Positions 30,826 through 40,014 of a stretch of DNA of 64,000 bases are shown here, in pieces. The DNA lies in NCBI GenBank assembly GCA_001603035.1, contig LVAS01000004.1:1-64000 (forward strand), in the 5' to 3' direction. Numbering within the stretch: the first letter of the stretch is position 1; each line of letters starts with the position of its first letter. The notes beneath the pieces are model-generated. The model did not search any database. It was not told the DNA's origin and saw nothing but the letters and a program-made list of their open reading frames with translations. Source of the DNA: Clostridiales bacterium Firm_13 (lineage in GTDB: Bacteria > Bacillota > Clostridia > Saccharofermentanales > Saccharofermentanaceae). The position numbers were made by a program, and so were the translations under genes.

Positions 30826-31704
30826 TTAGTTATTTTTTTTTCGCGAAAATTGAAAGAGAAAGAGCCCGAGCAAAATGACGACGCCACCGACCAGGATCGA
30901 TACGGTTGGTGTCTCTCGATGAATCAAAAATCCGAAAAGCGCCGCAAGAAAAGGAGTGACGAACATGAAGTTTGTCACATCACTCGTTTTTTCGGAGATC
31001 GACAACGCTTTCGTCCACCACATGTATCCGACCGCACCCGGGAATATTCCGAGATAGGCGACTGTCAAAAGATCCTGGAGTGACGCTGTTTGGAGGGTGG
31101 GGATTGTCTGGGGCAAAAAGACGAGCAGAAGGATCGTCCCGGCAAAAATACTATAAGCGGATGTCTGCAAAGCCGTGTATTTTGCGGTGAAAGAACGTTG
31201 GCACAAATTGTATACACTAATGCAGAGCGCGGCGAGAAGCATCCAGAAAATTCCGATATTGACCGAGAATGCGCCGTTCCAAAGTGTAAGAATCAGAATC
31301 CCCAGGAATTCGATCGCGACGGAGATCCATCCGACGAGGAGGAGCTTCTCCTTAAAAAGAATTCTTGCGAGGATCGCGGTGAGAATCGGTCCCGTTGCGA
31401 TTAGAATACTTGCGGTCGCCGAGGTTAATGTCATCGATCCCATATTGAATGCGACCATATAAAGTGCGAACCCGGAAGCTCCCGCGAGAAAGAACTTCGG
31501 AATATCGCGAGCGGCAGGAATCGGAATTCTCTTGACGGAGACGATAACGAGGAGAAGGGCCGACGCGAAGAGGTAGCGCAATAGCCCGACCGAGAATGCG
31601 GAGAAGTGGACAAGCGCTACTTTGGTGAGTGGGAACGAGGATGCCCATAGAAGGACCGTCCCAAAGGAATAGAGAAGAACTTTGTATTTACTTCGGTCGG
31701 TCAC
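30826..31704 (-). CDS. EamA/DMT family transporter
   Basis: Ten-TM-like, LLWASSFPLTKVAL, two EamA repeats. Confidence 0.9.
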   Translation of the reverse strand: MTDRSKYKVLLYSFGTVLLWASSFPLTKVALVHFSAFSVGLLRYLFASALLLVIVSVKRIPIPAARDIPKFFLAGASGFALYMVAFNMGSMTLTSATASILIATGPILTAILARILFKEKLLLVGWISVAIEFLGILILTLWNGAFSVNIGIFWMLLAALCISVYNLCQRSFTAKYTALQTSAYSIFAGTILLLVFLPQTIPTLQTASLQDLLTVAYLGIFPGAVGYMWWTKALSISEKTSDVTNFMFVTPFLAALFGFLIHRETPTVSILVGGVVILLGLFLFQFSRKKNN

Positions 31705-31779
31705 GATTTATATCCTCCGTCGTCGTCTGACATATGAGAACCATTATACGAGAAAAAAGAGGATGTGCAGCTTAATTGT

Positions 31780-31838
31780 TATTGACATATGCCCGAAACT
31801 GCGAGAGAATGACGATGTAAAGAACATATGTCAATAAT
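31780..31838 (+). promoter_or_regulatory. 13-bp inverted repeat bracketing NifX-like gene promoter
   Basis: TTATTGACATATG (31780-31792) / CATATGTCAATAA (31826-31838). Confidence 0.6.
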
Positions 31839-31854
31839 TAAAGGAGGAAGCAAA

Positions 31855-32289
31855 ATGAAAATTGCAGTTGCGAGCGAAGGGTTACAGGTGTCGAATCATT
31901 TCGGACATTGTTCAAATTTCAACATCTATACGGCAGAGGACGGCGTGATTCTATCGGAGGAATCGGTAGATAATCCCGGGCATCGCCCCGGATTTCTTCC
32001 GAATTTTCTGGCGGATGCCGGGGTGAACACAATCCTTCTCGGTGGAATCGGACAGGGCGCGCGAGATATTTTTGCATTGAGACAGGTTCAGGTGATTATG
32101 GGAGTCGAAGGCGATTCGCGTAAAGCTGCCGAGGATTATCTAAAGGGGAAGCTAATATCGAAGGAAGTGGTCTGTGAAGGACACCATCACGGGGAAGGAC
32201 ACCATCACGGGGAAGGACAGCATAAAGATTGCGGCAATCACGGACATCACGGCGAAGGCCACGGCTTCGGGAATCATTCAGAGAAGTAA
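31855..32289 (+). CDS. NifX/NifB-type dinitrogenase iron-molybdenum cofactor family protein with His-rich tail
   Basis: MKIAVASEGLQVSNHFGHCSNFNIYTAEDG; C terminus EGHHHGEGHHHGEGQHKDCGNHGHHGEGHGFGNH. Confidence 0.88.
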   Translation: MKIAVASEGLQVSNHFGHCSNFNIYTAEDGVILSEESVDNPGHRPGFLPNFLADAGVNTILLGGIGQGARDIFALRQVQVIMGVEGDSRKAAEDYLKGKLISKEVVCEGHHHGEGHHHGEGQHKDCGNHGHHGEGHGFGNHSEK

Positions 32290-32469
32290 CTTCCACGGCA
32301 TTTTTTCGTATCTGAGATGAACCGCTTCGTATCGAATGATCGCGAGGCGGTTTTTCGTGCGCTTCGAAAAGTTTTTGAATCCATTGCCGATCTCGTCGGT
32401 AATGATGTATTTTTAGAGAATCAAAGATAGCAAAGACGACAAAAGAGAGCGGGCATACGGAGATCACGG

Positions 32470-33645
32470 ATGGTTATTGTTAAAGATATTTTCAAGTTAG
32501 ATATCTCGCAGAACTTTCGCCTTCTTACCGGTGAAGACGGCCTGACCAATCCGGTCAGCTGGATATATGTATGCCGTGAGAATGACATTCGACCGTGGGT
32601 GCAGGGGCATGAGATCCTGATATTATACGGTTCCGGCATCGACTGCGACGAGAAAAGCCTGATCCAGATGGTAGAAGACTGTGTTCAGTGTGAAATTGCC
32701 GCCCTGGTGGTTTTAACGGGGAATTATATCGAGAAGATTCCGGACCGGATGATTGAGACGGCAAGGCAACACGCGATTCCGTTGATTGAAGTCTCGTATA
32801 CGATACCGATCTCGCAGATAACAAAGGAAGTTGCCAATCTTATTATTTTGCAAAGCCGGCTGATGAAGAGTAACTCGGAAGAAGTCTTAAGGGGCATCCT
32901 CTCCGGTTATGAAGCCTGCACGGGGGAGGAAAAACAGAAGCTCATGCAGGGCGGGTATCTCTGGAAGGAGAGAAATGTCATTTTCGCACTTCGGACTCCT
33001 TATGTCGAGACGGCAAGCCAGATTAAAGGTATTCTCGCGAATCTCATCGCCGCCGTGATCGGAACCGAGACATTCTTCGTGCAAAAGAGTTGTGTGATCG
33101 GACTCATCGGCGACGGCGGTGCCGACCCCGCTCGAGAACTAAGTAAGAGAATCGAAATCCTCGTGCGCGAACTGAAGAACAAATATGGGTTAACATGCCA
33201 TGTTGGGATCGGCGGCTTTTTCTCCGAGATTGCCGGACTTACAGAGAGTTACGGAATGGCGATGCAGGCATTAAGAGCGCAGGAGTATCTTCTTTCGGAG
33301 GAGAATATTGTCTTTTTCGATCGCTTGCCGGGTCTCCTTCGTATCCTTTACGATTCCTCGCGGAGCAAAGTGCCGGAGAGTCTTTCCGAAGAGCTTCTCG
33401 GCCCGCTGGTTCGCCATGACGCCGCCAAGGGAACGAATCTGATCGAGACGCTTCGCGTCTATCTCGCGAGTAACTGTAATGCCAAGCTTGCGTCCGAGAA
33501 GATGTTTGTGCACCGCAATACGTTGAATTACCGGCTCAAATTGATCGAGTCGCTGTCCGGACGGGATTTGTCGCTGACGACGGACTGCTTTGAGTTCCTC
33601 ACGGCACTGTATTGTCAACAACAGATTTTGGCGCCGATGTACTAA
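32470..33645 (+). CDS. PucR family transcriptional regulator
   Basis: N-terminal PucR domain (VKDIFKLDISQNFRLLTGEDGLTNPVSWIYV); C-terminal NCNAKLASEKMFVHRNTLNYRLKLIESLSGRDLS. Confidence 0.9.
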   Translation: MVIVKDIFKLDISQNFRLLTGEDGLTNPVSWIYVCRENDIRPWVQGHEILILYGSGIDCDEKSLIQMVEDCVQCEIAALVVLTGNYIEKIPDRMIETARQHAIPLIEVSYTIPISQITKEVANLIILQSRLMKSNSEEVLRGILSGYEACTGEEKQKLMQGGYLWKERNVIFALRTPYVETASQIKGILANLIAAVIGTETFFVQKSCVIGLIGDGGADPARELSKRIEILVRELKNKYGLTCHVGIGGFFSEIAGLTESYGMAMQALRAQEYLLSEENIVFFDRLPGLLRILYDSSRSKVPESLSEELLGPLVRHDAAKGTNLIETLRVYLASNCNAKLASEKMFVHRNTLNYRLKLIESLSGRDLSLTTDCFEFLTALYCQQQILAPMY

Positions 33646-33678
33646 GAAATGTGATTCGTTCACCAAAAAGAAACGATT

Positions 33679-33725
33679 CATTGTGCACGGTGAACAATGA
33701 CATCGCGCGCCTGAAATGGGATAAT
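33679..33725 (+). promoter_or_regulatory. Palindrome overlapping promoter upstream of amidohydrolase gene
   Basis: CATTGTgCACgGTGaACAATG (33679-33699); ATGACA-N17-GATAAT (33697-33725). Confidence 0.6.
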
Positions 33726-33748
33726 TCCTTCAAATGTTGAGTGTAGAC

Positions 33749-33787
33749 AGAGAAGTCGCGTCCGTAAAAGGCGACTTCTCTTTTTTT
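33749..33787 (+). terminator. Intrinsic terminator in amidohydrolase leader / after pucR gene
   Basis: AGAGAAGTCGC...GCGACTTCTCTTTTTTT. Confidence 0.8.
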
Positions 33788-33818
33788 CTGCCGACTCTTT
33801 GAAAAGGAAGGTTATGTT

Positions 33819-35060
33819 ATGTATATTGCCAATTGCCGAATCCGGGGAAGAGAAGGGCTGTGGAATGTCGCATGCGAAAACGGCAAATTTGACCGGATCC
33901 GCCCCGCCGACGGAATCATCCCGGAAGGTGCGACCGATGCGAAGGAGAGGCTTCTGATGCCTCCTTTTGTCGAGCCGCATATCCACCTTGACTGCGTGAT
34001 GACGGCGGGTATCCCACATTACAATATGTCCGGTACACTTTTCGAGGGGATCTCAACATGGCATGAGTACAAGACGACGCAGCCACTCCTAATTCCCGAG
34101 ATCAAGGACAGGGCGCGTCAGGCATTGCGACTTATGGCAGAACACGGCGTTCAATTCGTTCGGACGCATGTCGATGTGACCGAGACATCTTTTCAGAGCG
34201 CGAAAGCTCTTCTCGAGTTGCGCGATGAATTGAAAGGCATTCTTGAGCTCCAGCTTGTCGCTTTCCCGCAGAACGGAATTCTTTCGACGGTCGGAGGGAA
34301 AGACCTGATGATCCGAGCGATGGACATGGGTTTTGACTGCGTCGGCGGAATTCCGCATTTCGAGTTCTGCCGGGAGTACGGCGTGGAATCGCTCGATTTC
34401 ATTTTTGCACTGGCCGAAAAGTATGACGCGATGGTCGATGTTCACTGCGATGAGATGGATGACGAGCAGTCCCGCTATCTTGAAGTCCTGGCGACGAAGG
34501 CCTGGGAGCGCTCTTTAGGACCGCGGACGGTCGCGGCGCATACATGTGCGATGGGCTCATACAATAACGCTTATACGACAAAGCTTTTCCGCGCGCTTCT
34601 CGAATCGAAGATTAATTTCAATTCTTGCCCGACGGAAAGCGTACATCTCCAAGGCCGCGCGGAGAACTATCCGAAACGTCGGGGCGTCACCCGGATTCGT
34701 GAGCTGACCGAAGCGGGAATGAATGTCGCTTTGGGGCAGGACTCGATCGCGGATCCCTGGTATCCGATCGGAGTGGGGGACCTTCTTCGCGTACTCGAGA
34801 TGGGCATTCATATCGAGCACCTGATGGGGTATAAGGATTTGTCGAAGTGTCTCGACTTTATCTCGCAAAACGGAGCGAAAAATCTCTGTATCGAGGACGT
34901 TTACGGCATCGAAGAGGGAAAGCCCGCGAATTTTATCCTGCTTGACGGCAAAGACGATTACGATGTCGTGCGCTTTCACAGCGCCGTTGTTCTTTCCGTT
35001 CATAACGGCGAGATCCTTTCACAAAAAACACCGGCGACCGCCGTTGTTCATAACATTTAA
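33819..35060 (+). CDS. Cytosine-deaminase-like metal-dependent amidohydrolase
   Basis: MPPFVEPHIHLDCVMTAGIP, VDVHCDEMDDEQSRYLE, GPRTVAAHTCAMGSYNN, NVALGQDSIADPWYPIGVGD. Confidence 0.88.
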   Translation: MYIANCRIRGREGLWNVACENGKFDRIRPADGIIPEGATDAKERLLMPPFVEPHIHLDCVMTAGIPHYNMSGTLFEGISTWHEYKTTQPLLIPEIKDRARQALRLMAEHGVQFVRTHVDVTETSFQSAKALLELRDELKGILELQLVAFPQNGILSTVGGKDLMIRAMDMGFDCVGGIPHFEFCREYGVESLDFIFALAEKYDAMVDVHCDEMDDEQSRYLEVLATKAWERSLGPRTVAAHTCAMGSYNNAYTTKLFRALLESKINFNSCPTESVHLQGRAENYPKRRGVTRIRELTEAGMNVALGQDSIADPWYPIGVGDLLRVLEMGIHIEHLMGYKDLSKCLDFISQNGAKNLCIEDVYGIEEGKPANFILLDGKDDYDVVRFHSAVVLSVHNGEILSQKTPATAVVHNI

Positions 35061-35073
35061 AGGGGGAAACACT

Positions 35074-36282
35074 ATGAAGAAATCGAGCAAATTCACGGCG
35101 CTCCTGCTTAGCCTGGCACTCTTAATCACGGGAGTCGGCGCATGCGGAAAAGGGACGTCCGGCGACGCGACAAAGGCTTCGTCCGGCGACACAATCAAGA
35201 TCGGACTTGTCTTTTCTCTTACCGGAGGGACAGCAATCTCGGAGCAATGCATGTATAACTCCGCGCTTCTTGCGATCAATGAGATCAACGCAGCCGGCGG
35301 GATCGGCGGCAAAAAGATTGAATATGTCGTCAAGGATTATGCGACGGACGCGGACACCGCGGTAAAAGTCGTCAAGGATCTGATTCTTCAGGACAATGTC
35401 AAGGCGATCGTCGGTCTTTACACCTCCTCGTCGCGTATTGCCGTCGAGCCGGTTCTGGAAGAATACAAGATTCCTCTTGTTTACCCGACTTTCTATGAAG
35501 GCGAGAAGCCCAACCCGTACGTCGTATACACCGGCTGTGTTCCGAATCAGCAGGGCGACTATTTTGTTCCGTACCTCATGGATAATGTATCCAAGAATTT
35601 CTATCTGATCGGGACGGATACGACATATGCTTCGATCATCAATGACCAGGCAAAGACATTGATTACTTCGCTCGGAGGTAACGTCATCGGTGAAGAGCTT
35701 GTCTCCTCCGATACGACCGAGTTCTCGGATGTCATCGCCAAAATCAAGGATCAGTGCGGAGATCAGGGTTGCGTCATTTACTGTAACTTAAACGGCGACA
35801 GCGGAACTTCTTTCTATACGCAGTTCTCCGCGGCGGGGCTCTCCGACAACTATACGATCGCGTCCTTCATTATGGATGAATCTTTCTCAACCGCGTTGGG
35901 CAAAGCCGCTGTAGGAACTTACGCATGTGTCAACTACTTCAACACGATTGACACGGATGCCAATACCAAGTACCTTAAGGCCTATTCGGACGCATACGGC
36001 GCAGATTCGGCGAAAGCGGTAACCGCCGTCGGCGAATCGACATACGATGCGGTCTATCTTCTTTCTAAGTCTCTTGAAAAGTGCGGCGCTGACATCACGA
36101 CCGACAATATTCTTAAGAATTTTGACGATCTGACCTTTGACGCTCCGCAGGGGACGATTCAGGTAGATCCCGATACGCATCACATCTATTGCACGGCGCG
36201 CGTCGGACTTGTTCAGGACGACGGCACGATCAAGATTGTCTATCAGAGCGACAAGCCGATCAAGCCTGAACCGACAAAGTAA
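35074..36282 (+). CDS. urtA: Urea/short-chain-amide-type ABC transporter substrate-binding lipoprotein
   Basis: Lipobox ITGVGAC; AmiC/UrtA-like IGLVFSLTGG...GTIQVDPDTHHIYCTARVGLVQDDGTIKIVYQSDKPIKPEP. Confidence 0.8.
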   Translation: MKKSSKFTALLLSLALLITGVGACGKGTSGDATKASSGDTIKIGLVFSLTGGTAISEQCMYNSALLAINEINAAGGIGGKKIEYVVKDYATDADTAVKVVKDLILQDNVKAIVGLYTSSSRIAVEPVLEEYKIPLVYPTFYEGEKPNPYVVYTGCVPNQQGDYFVPYLMDNVSKNFYLIGTDTTYASIINDQAKTLITSLGGNVIGEELVSSDTTEFSDVIAKIKDQCGDQGCVIYCNLNGDSGTSFYTQFSAAGLSDNYTIASFIMDESFSTALGKAAVGTYACVNYFNTIDTDANTKYLKAYSDAYGADSAKAVTAVGESTYDAVYLLSKSLEKCGADITTDNILKNFDDLTFDAPQGTIQVDPDTHHIYCTARVGLVQDDGTIKIVYQSDKPIKPEPTK

Positions 36283-36312
36283 TTTTTGAACGGCACAATG
36301 CACCGGATTTTG

Positions 36313-36342
36313 GTTCCCGGCAGGCGGAGTCCTGCCGGGAAC
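36313..36342 (+). other. 12-bp perfect stem-loop after SBP gene
   Basis: GTTCCCGGCAGG-cggagt-CCTGCCGGGAAC. Confidence 0.75.
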
Positions 36343-36382
36343 TTCGGGTGCCGGCGGGTGCGGTTCTCGTTTTTTTAGCAAA

Positions 36383-37279
36383 ATGTTCCGAAGGGAAGAG
36401 GTGAGTTACTTGTCCTTATCCATGCTCTCGCAACTTCTGGTCTCCGGACTATCCGGCTCGTTTGTCTTACTGCTTACGTCGCTCGGTCTTGTGATCATTC
36501 TCGGTTATATGAAAGTCGTCAATCTGGCGCATACGGAAATGCTGATGGCGGGCGCTTATATCTGTTATTACGCCTTTCAGGTTGCCAAGCTGCCTTTTGT
36601 CGCGGCGCTGGCGATTGCGTTTGCCGCGTCGTTTCTTTTTGGTGTCGTCATTGAGCGCCTGATTATCTGTCACTTTTACGGCAAGATGTCGGAGACGCTT
36701 CTCGCGACCTACGCGATATCGATGCTGCTCAAACAAGGTGCCTTACTGTTGTTCGGCAAGAATTACAAAAAAGTAGATTATCCGACTTCCGAGGTCTTTA
36801 CCTTCGGGTCTGTCTATATCGAGAGTTACAAGGTCGTTCTCGTCGGGATATCGATTCTTGTGCTCGCGTTTACGTTCTTTTTTATTCACAAGACAAAGAT
36901 CGGCAGAAAGATTCGTTCGACCACGCAAAATCGCTCGATGACCGAGTGCCTCGGCATCGATACCAAACGGGTCGACACAATTACTTTTTCTTACGGTATG
37001 GGGCTTGCGGGACTTGCGGGCGCGGCGATCGCTCCGATTTCGACCGTCACGTATTCCCTTGGAGAGAGTTGGCTTACCAACACCTTCATGAACGTCGTAA
37101 TGGGCGGAGTAAGTTCCCTTTTCGGAACGTTTGCGTCGTCTGTTATTATTCAGGAGTCCATCTCTGTCATAAGCGGGCTGTCAAATAGCGTTACCGCGCA
37201 GATTATTGTTCTCCTTGTTGTTATTGTCATCGTGAGACTGAAGCCGGAAGGCCTCTTCACGTCGAAAGAGAGGAGGTAA
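36383..37279 (+). CDS. urtB: Branched-chain amino-acid/urea-type ABC transporter permease (UrtB-like; start uncertain)
   Basis: LivH-like TM protein; AGAYICYYAFQ, TTQNRSMTECLGID, MNVVMGGVSSLFGT. Confidence 0.8.
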   Translation: MFRREEVSYLSLSMLSQLLVSGLSGSFVLLLTSLGLVIILGYMKVVNLAHTEMLMAGAYICYYAFQVAKLPFVAALAIAFAASFLFGVVIERLIICHFYGKMSETLLATYAISMLLKQGALLLFGKNYKKVDYPTSEVFTFGSVYIESYKVVLVGISILVLAFTFFFIHKTKIGRKIRSTTQNRSMTECLGIDTKRVDTITFSYGMGLAGLAGAAIAPISTVTYSLGESWLTNTFMNVVMGGVSSLFGTFASSVIIQESISVISGLSNSVTAQIIVLLVVIVIVRLKPEGLFTSKERR

Positions 37280-37282
37280 GCG

Positions 37283-38374
37283 ATGCGCGAGCGATTGAAG
37301 AAGATCCCAGTCAACAAATACATCGATTTGGCTCTTTTCCTTTTCCTTGTTACCTTCCCTCTGTATCAGAAAACGTATTGGATTTACGTCATGTCCGGAA
37401 TTATGGCGTATATGATTTTCGCGCTTTCGTTGGATCTCCTTTGGGGATATACCGGATTAATGAGTATGGGGCACAGCGTCCTTTTCGGTGCGGGCGGATA
37501 TATGGTCGGCATTTCTTGCGCTTATCTGAGCGAGGCAAGCTGGATCAAATATGACCGGTTACCGTGGTTTTTGACTCCGCTTTCATCGGAGATCGGCGCG
37601 TTTATCATGGCGCTTGTCGTTCCCGGAATCATCGCCTTGTTTATCGGACTCTTTATGTTCTCCGGCAAGATACGCGGCGTTTTCTTCTCCCTGATTACTC
37701 TTGCACTTGCCGGTATCGCGGAACTCTTCGTGATCAATCAGAGCACATATACACACGGGGACAGCGGAATTACGATTACCTCCAGAACGGTTCTTTCCAA
37801 CTCTGCCGACAAAAGGATGACCGACTTCGGATTCTATTTCGTGGTATTTGCATTCCTTCTCGCTGCCTATCTGCTCTGTGTTCTCTTGATGAAGTCGAGA
37901 ACAGGGAAAGTACTTAAAGCCGTACGCGAAAATGAGAGTCGACTGCAATTTTTGGGCTACAAACCGGCGAGTTTCAAACTCTTTATCTTTGTCGTATCCG
38001 GGATGATGGCGGGTCTGTCCGGCGTGCTTTTTGTACGAGTGCAAGGAAGCATCAACTATACGGCGATCGGAATCAATTTGGCGACTCTCGTTCTGGTTTG
38101 GGTCGCCGTCGGAGGACGCGGAAATTTGACCGGCGCAATGGTCGGCACAATTCTCTTGCAGGTAGCGGAAACGATATTGAACTCGACATTCTCGAATATT
38201 TCGGCGGATTTTGCCCAGTACTGGAAACTTGCGCTCGGCGTTATCATCCTGATCATTGTCTTTTTTATTCCCAAGGGTTTCGTCGGGACGCTGGTCGAAG
38301 CGGAGCAGCGGCGAAAGGATCGGAATCGCAAAGAGAGAATCCTCAGAAAAGGGGGGGTGAACGGCAATGGCTGA
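37283..38374 (+). CDS. urtC: Branched-chain amino-acid/urea-type ABC transporter permease (UrtC-like)
   Basis: LivM-like; DLLWGYTGLMSMGHSVLFGAGGY. Confidence 0.82.
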   Translation: MRERLKKIPVNKYIDLALFLFLVTFPLYQKTYWIYVMSGIMAYMIFALSLDLLWGYTGLMSMGHSVLFGAGGYMVGISCAYLSEASWIKYDRLPWFLTPLSSEIGAFIMALVVPGIIALFIGLFMFSGKIRGVFFSLITLALAGIAELFVINQSTYTHGDSGITITSRTVLSNSADKRMTDFGFYFVVFAFLLAAYLLCVLLMKSRTGKVLKAVRENESRLQFLGYKPASFKLFIFVVSGMMAGLSGVLFVRVQGSINYTAIGINLATLVLVWVAVGGRGNLTGAMVGTILLQVAETILNSTFSNISADFAQYWKLALGVIILIIVFFIPKGFVGTLVEAEQRRKDRNRKERILRKGGVNGNG

Positions 38375-39116
38375 TTCCAAAGTCTTATTGGAAGTTCGCA
38401 AACTCTCGGTTGAATTCAGCGGGTTCCAGGCGCTCACAGATGTGAACATGAAGATCTACGAGGGGGAACTCCGCGTGATTATCGGGCCGAACGGAGCGGG
38501 GAAGACCACCTTTATGGATCTCGTTACCGGGAAAACTACGCCGACGGCGGGCCGGATTTATTTTGACGGAGCCGATATTACCAAGAAATCTGCGTCGGAA
38601 ATCGCGAAAAAATACAAGATCGGTCGCAAATTTCAAGGCCCGAATGTCTTTGATAACATGACCGTGAAAGAGAACGTCGAGATTGCCACGGAAGGGTACG
38701 AAGGCCTTTTTCGGAGCATTTTCTTCCGGAAGACGGATGCGTTCAAAGAGCGAGTCAATCAGATTCTCCGCGAGATCGAACTGTATGACTACCGCCACTT
38801 CATGGCGTGCGACCTTTCGCACGGGCAGCGCCAATGGCTTGAGATCGGAATGGTTTTCGCGCAGAACCCCAAGCTCATCATTCTCGACGAGCCGACCGCA
38901 GGGATGACGGCGGAAGAGACCTTTAAGACCGGCGAAATGATCAAAAAGCTCAAAGGAGAGCATACGATCATTGTTGTCGAACACGACATGGATTTTGTAC
39001 GTCAAGTGGCGGAATTCGTAACCGTCTTCAATTATGGCCGTCTTCTGGCGGAAGGCCCGCTCGAAGAAGTACAGAAGAATCCGGAAGTAATCGCCGTATA
39101 TTTGAAAGAGGATTAG
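38367..39116 (+). CDS. urtD: ABC transporter ATP-binding protein (UrtD-like)
   Basis: GPNGAGKTTFMDLVTGKT, LSHGQRQWLEIGMV, ILDEPTAGMTAEE. Confidence 0.85.
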   Translation: MADSKVLLEVRKLSVEFSGFQALTDVNMKIYEGELRVIIGPNGAGKTTFMDLVTGKTTPTAGRIYFDGADITKKSASEIAKKYKIGRKFQGPNVFDNMTVKENVEIATEGYEGLFRSIFFRKTDAFKERVNQILREIELYDYRHFMACDLSHGQRQWLEIGMVFAQNPKLIILDEPTAGMTAEETFKTGEMIKKLKGEHTIIVVEHDMDFVRQVAEFVTVFNYGRLLAEGPLEEVQKNPEVIAVYLKED

Positions 39117-39118
39117 AA

Positions 39119-39823
39119 ATGAATATACTGGAAGTCAGTCATATCGATGTTTCTTACGGGAAGAGCCGTGTGATCAGTGATCTGTCACTTACCGTTTCGT
39201 CCGGAAGCCGAACCGTGATACTCGGTCGCAACGGAGTCGGCAAGACGACTCTTCTCAAAAGTCTTGTCGGAATTCTCCCGATCTCGGCGGGATCGGTTGT
39301 TTTCGACGGAAGCGATGTCGCGAAACAGAAGCCTTATCAGAGATCGCTTTCCGGGATCGGCTATGTCCCGCAAGGTCGTGAAATTATTCCTCTTCTTACC
39401 GTGAACGAGAACCTTGAACTGGGTTCCCTCGGGCGTCCCAAGCTTCGATTTGAGGAGAAGAAGGCGTGGGCACTCGACTATTTTCCGATGCTTAAGGCAC
39501 ACTTAAATCGAAATGGCGGCGTCCTTTCCGGCGGTCTTCAGCAGCAGCTCGCTCTCGCGCGATGCATCATCTGCGAGCCGAAGATGATGCTCCTTGACGA
39601 ACCGACCGAAGGGATTCAACCGAATGTTGTTGCTGAGATTGCCGAGACGCTCAAAAGAATCGCCGCGGAAACGGGGATAACGATCCTTCTCGTTGAACAG
39701 AACTTGAAATTTGCCCGAAAAGTGGCAGAAAATTACTTCATTATGCAGAAGGGTACCGTGGTCGCATCCGGACTTACGGATGGCCTTGACGATGAGACGA
39801 TCCGGAAGTACTTGTCTGTGTGA
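39119..39823 (+). CDS. urtE: ABC transporter ATP-binding protein (UrtE-like)
   Basis: GRNGVGKTTLLKSLVG, LSGGLQQQLALARCI, LLDEPTEGIQPNVV. Confidence 0.85.
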   Translation: MNILEVSHIDVSYGKSRVISDLSLTVSSGSRTVILGRNGVGKTTLLKSLVGILPISAGSVVFDGSDVAKQKPYQRSLSGIGYVPQGREIIPLLTVNENLELGSLGRPKLRFEEKKAWALDYFPMLKAHLNRNGGVLSGGLQQQLALARCIICEPKMMLLDEPTEGIQPNVVAEIAETLKRIAAETGITILLVEQNLKFARKVAENYFIMQKGTVVASGLTDGLDDETIRKYLSV

Positions 39824-39935
39824 ATTGGCATTCGGATTGTAAGATCTTTACATAGGAGAAGAGAATAAGGGAAAATAGCAAATTCTCTTTAACTTCTTAT
39901 CTTAGAAATATGATAGGATTAAAGAAATGTCAACT

Positions 39936-39965
39936 GGGGAGGTTCGGCTGAACGAACCTCCCTTT
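39936..39965 (+). terminator. Intrinsic terminator after urt-like operon
   Basis: GGGAGGTTCGgctgaaCGAACCTCCCTTTTT. Confidence 0.85.
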
Positions 39966-40014
39966 TTATGCCCCCCCGCGACGTGAAGTTAAAAATAACG
40001 ATTGAGGTGACGAT

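Noticed and set aside
32180-32240. CRISPR-like or minisatellite repeat in the NifX-like gene
   Set aside because: Short in-frame coding repeat for a His-rich tail, not a spacer-repeat array. No CRISPR array seen anywhere in the window.
39861-39889. AAGAGAAT...ATTCTCTT inverted repeat after the urt-like operon
   Set aside because: AT-rich 8-bp arms in an AT-rich intergenic region next to a much stronger terminator; likely chance.
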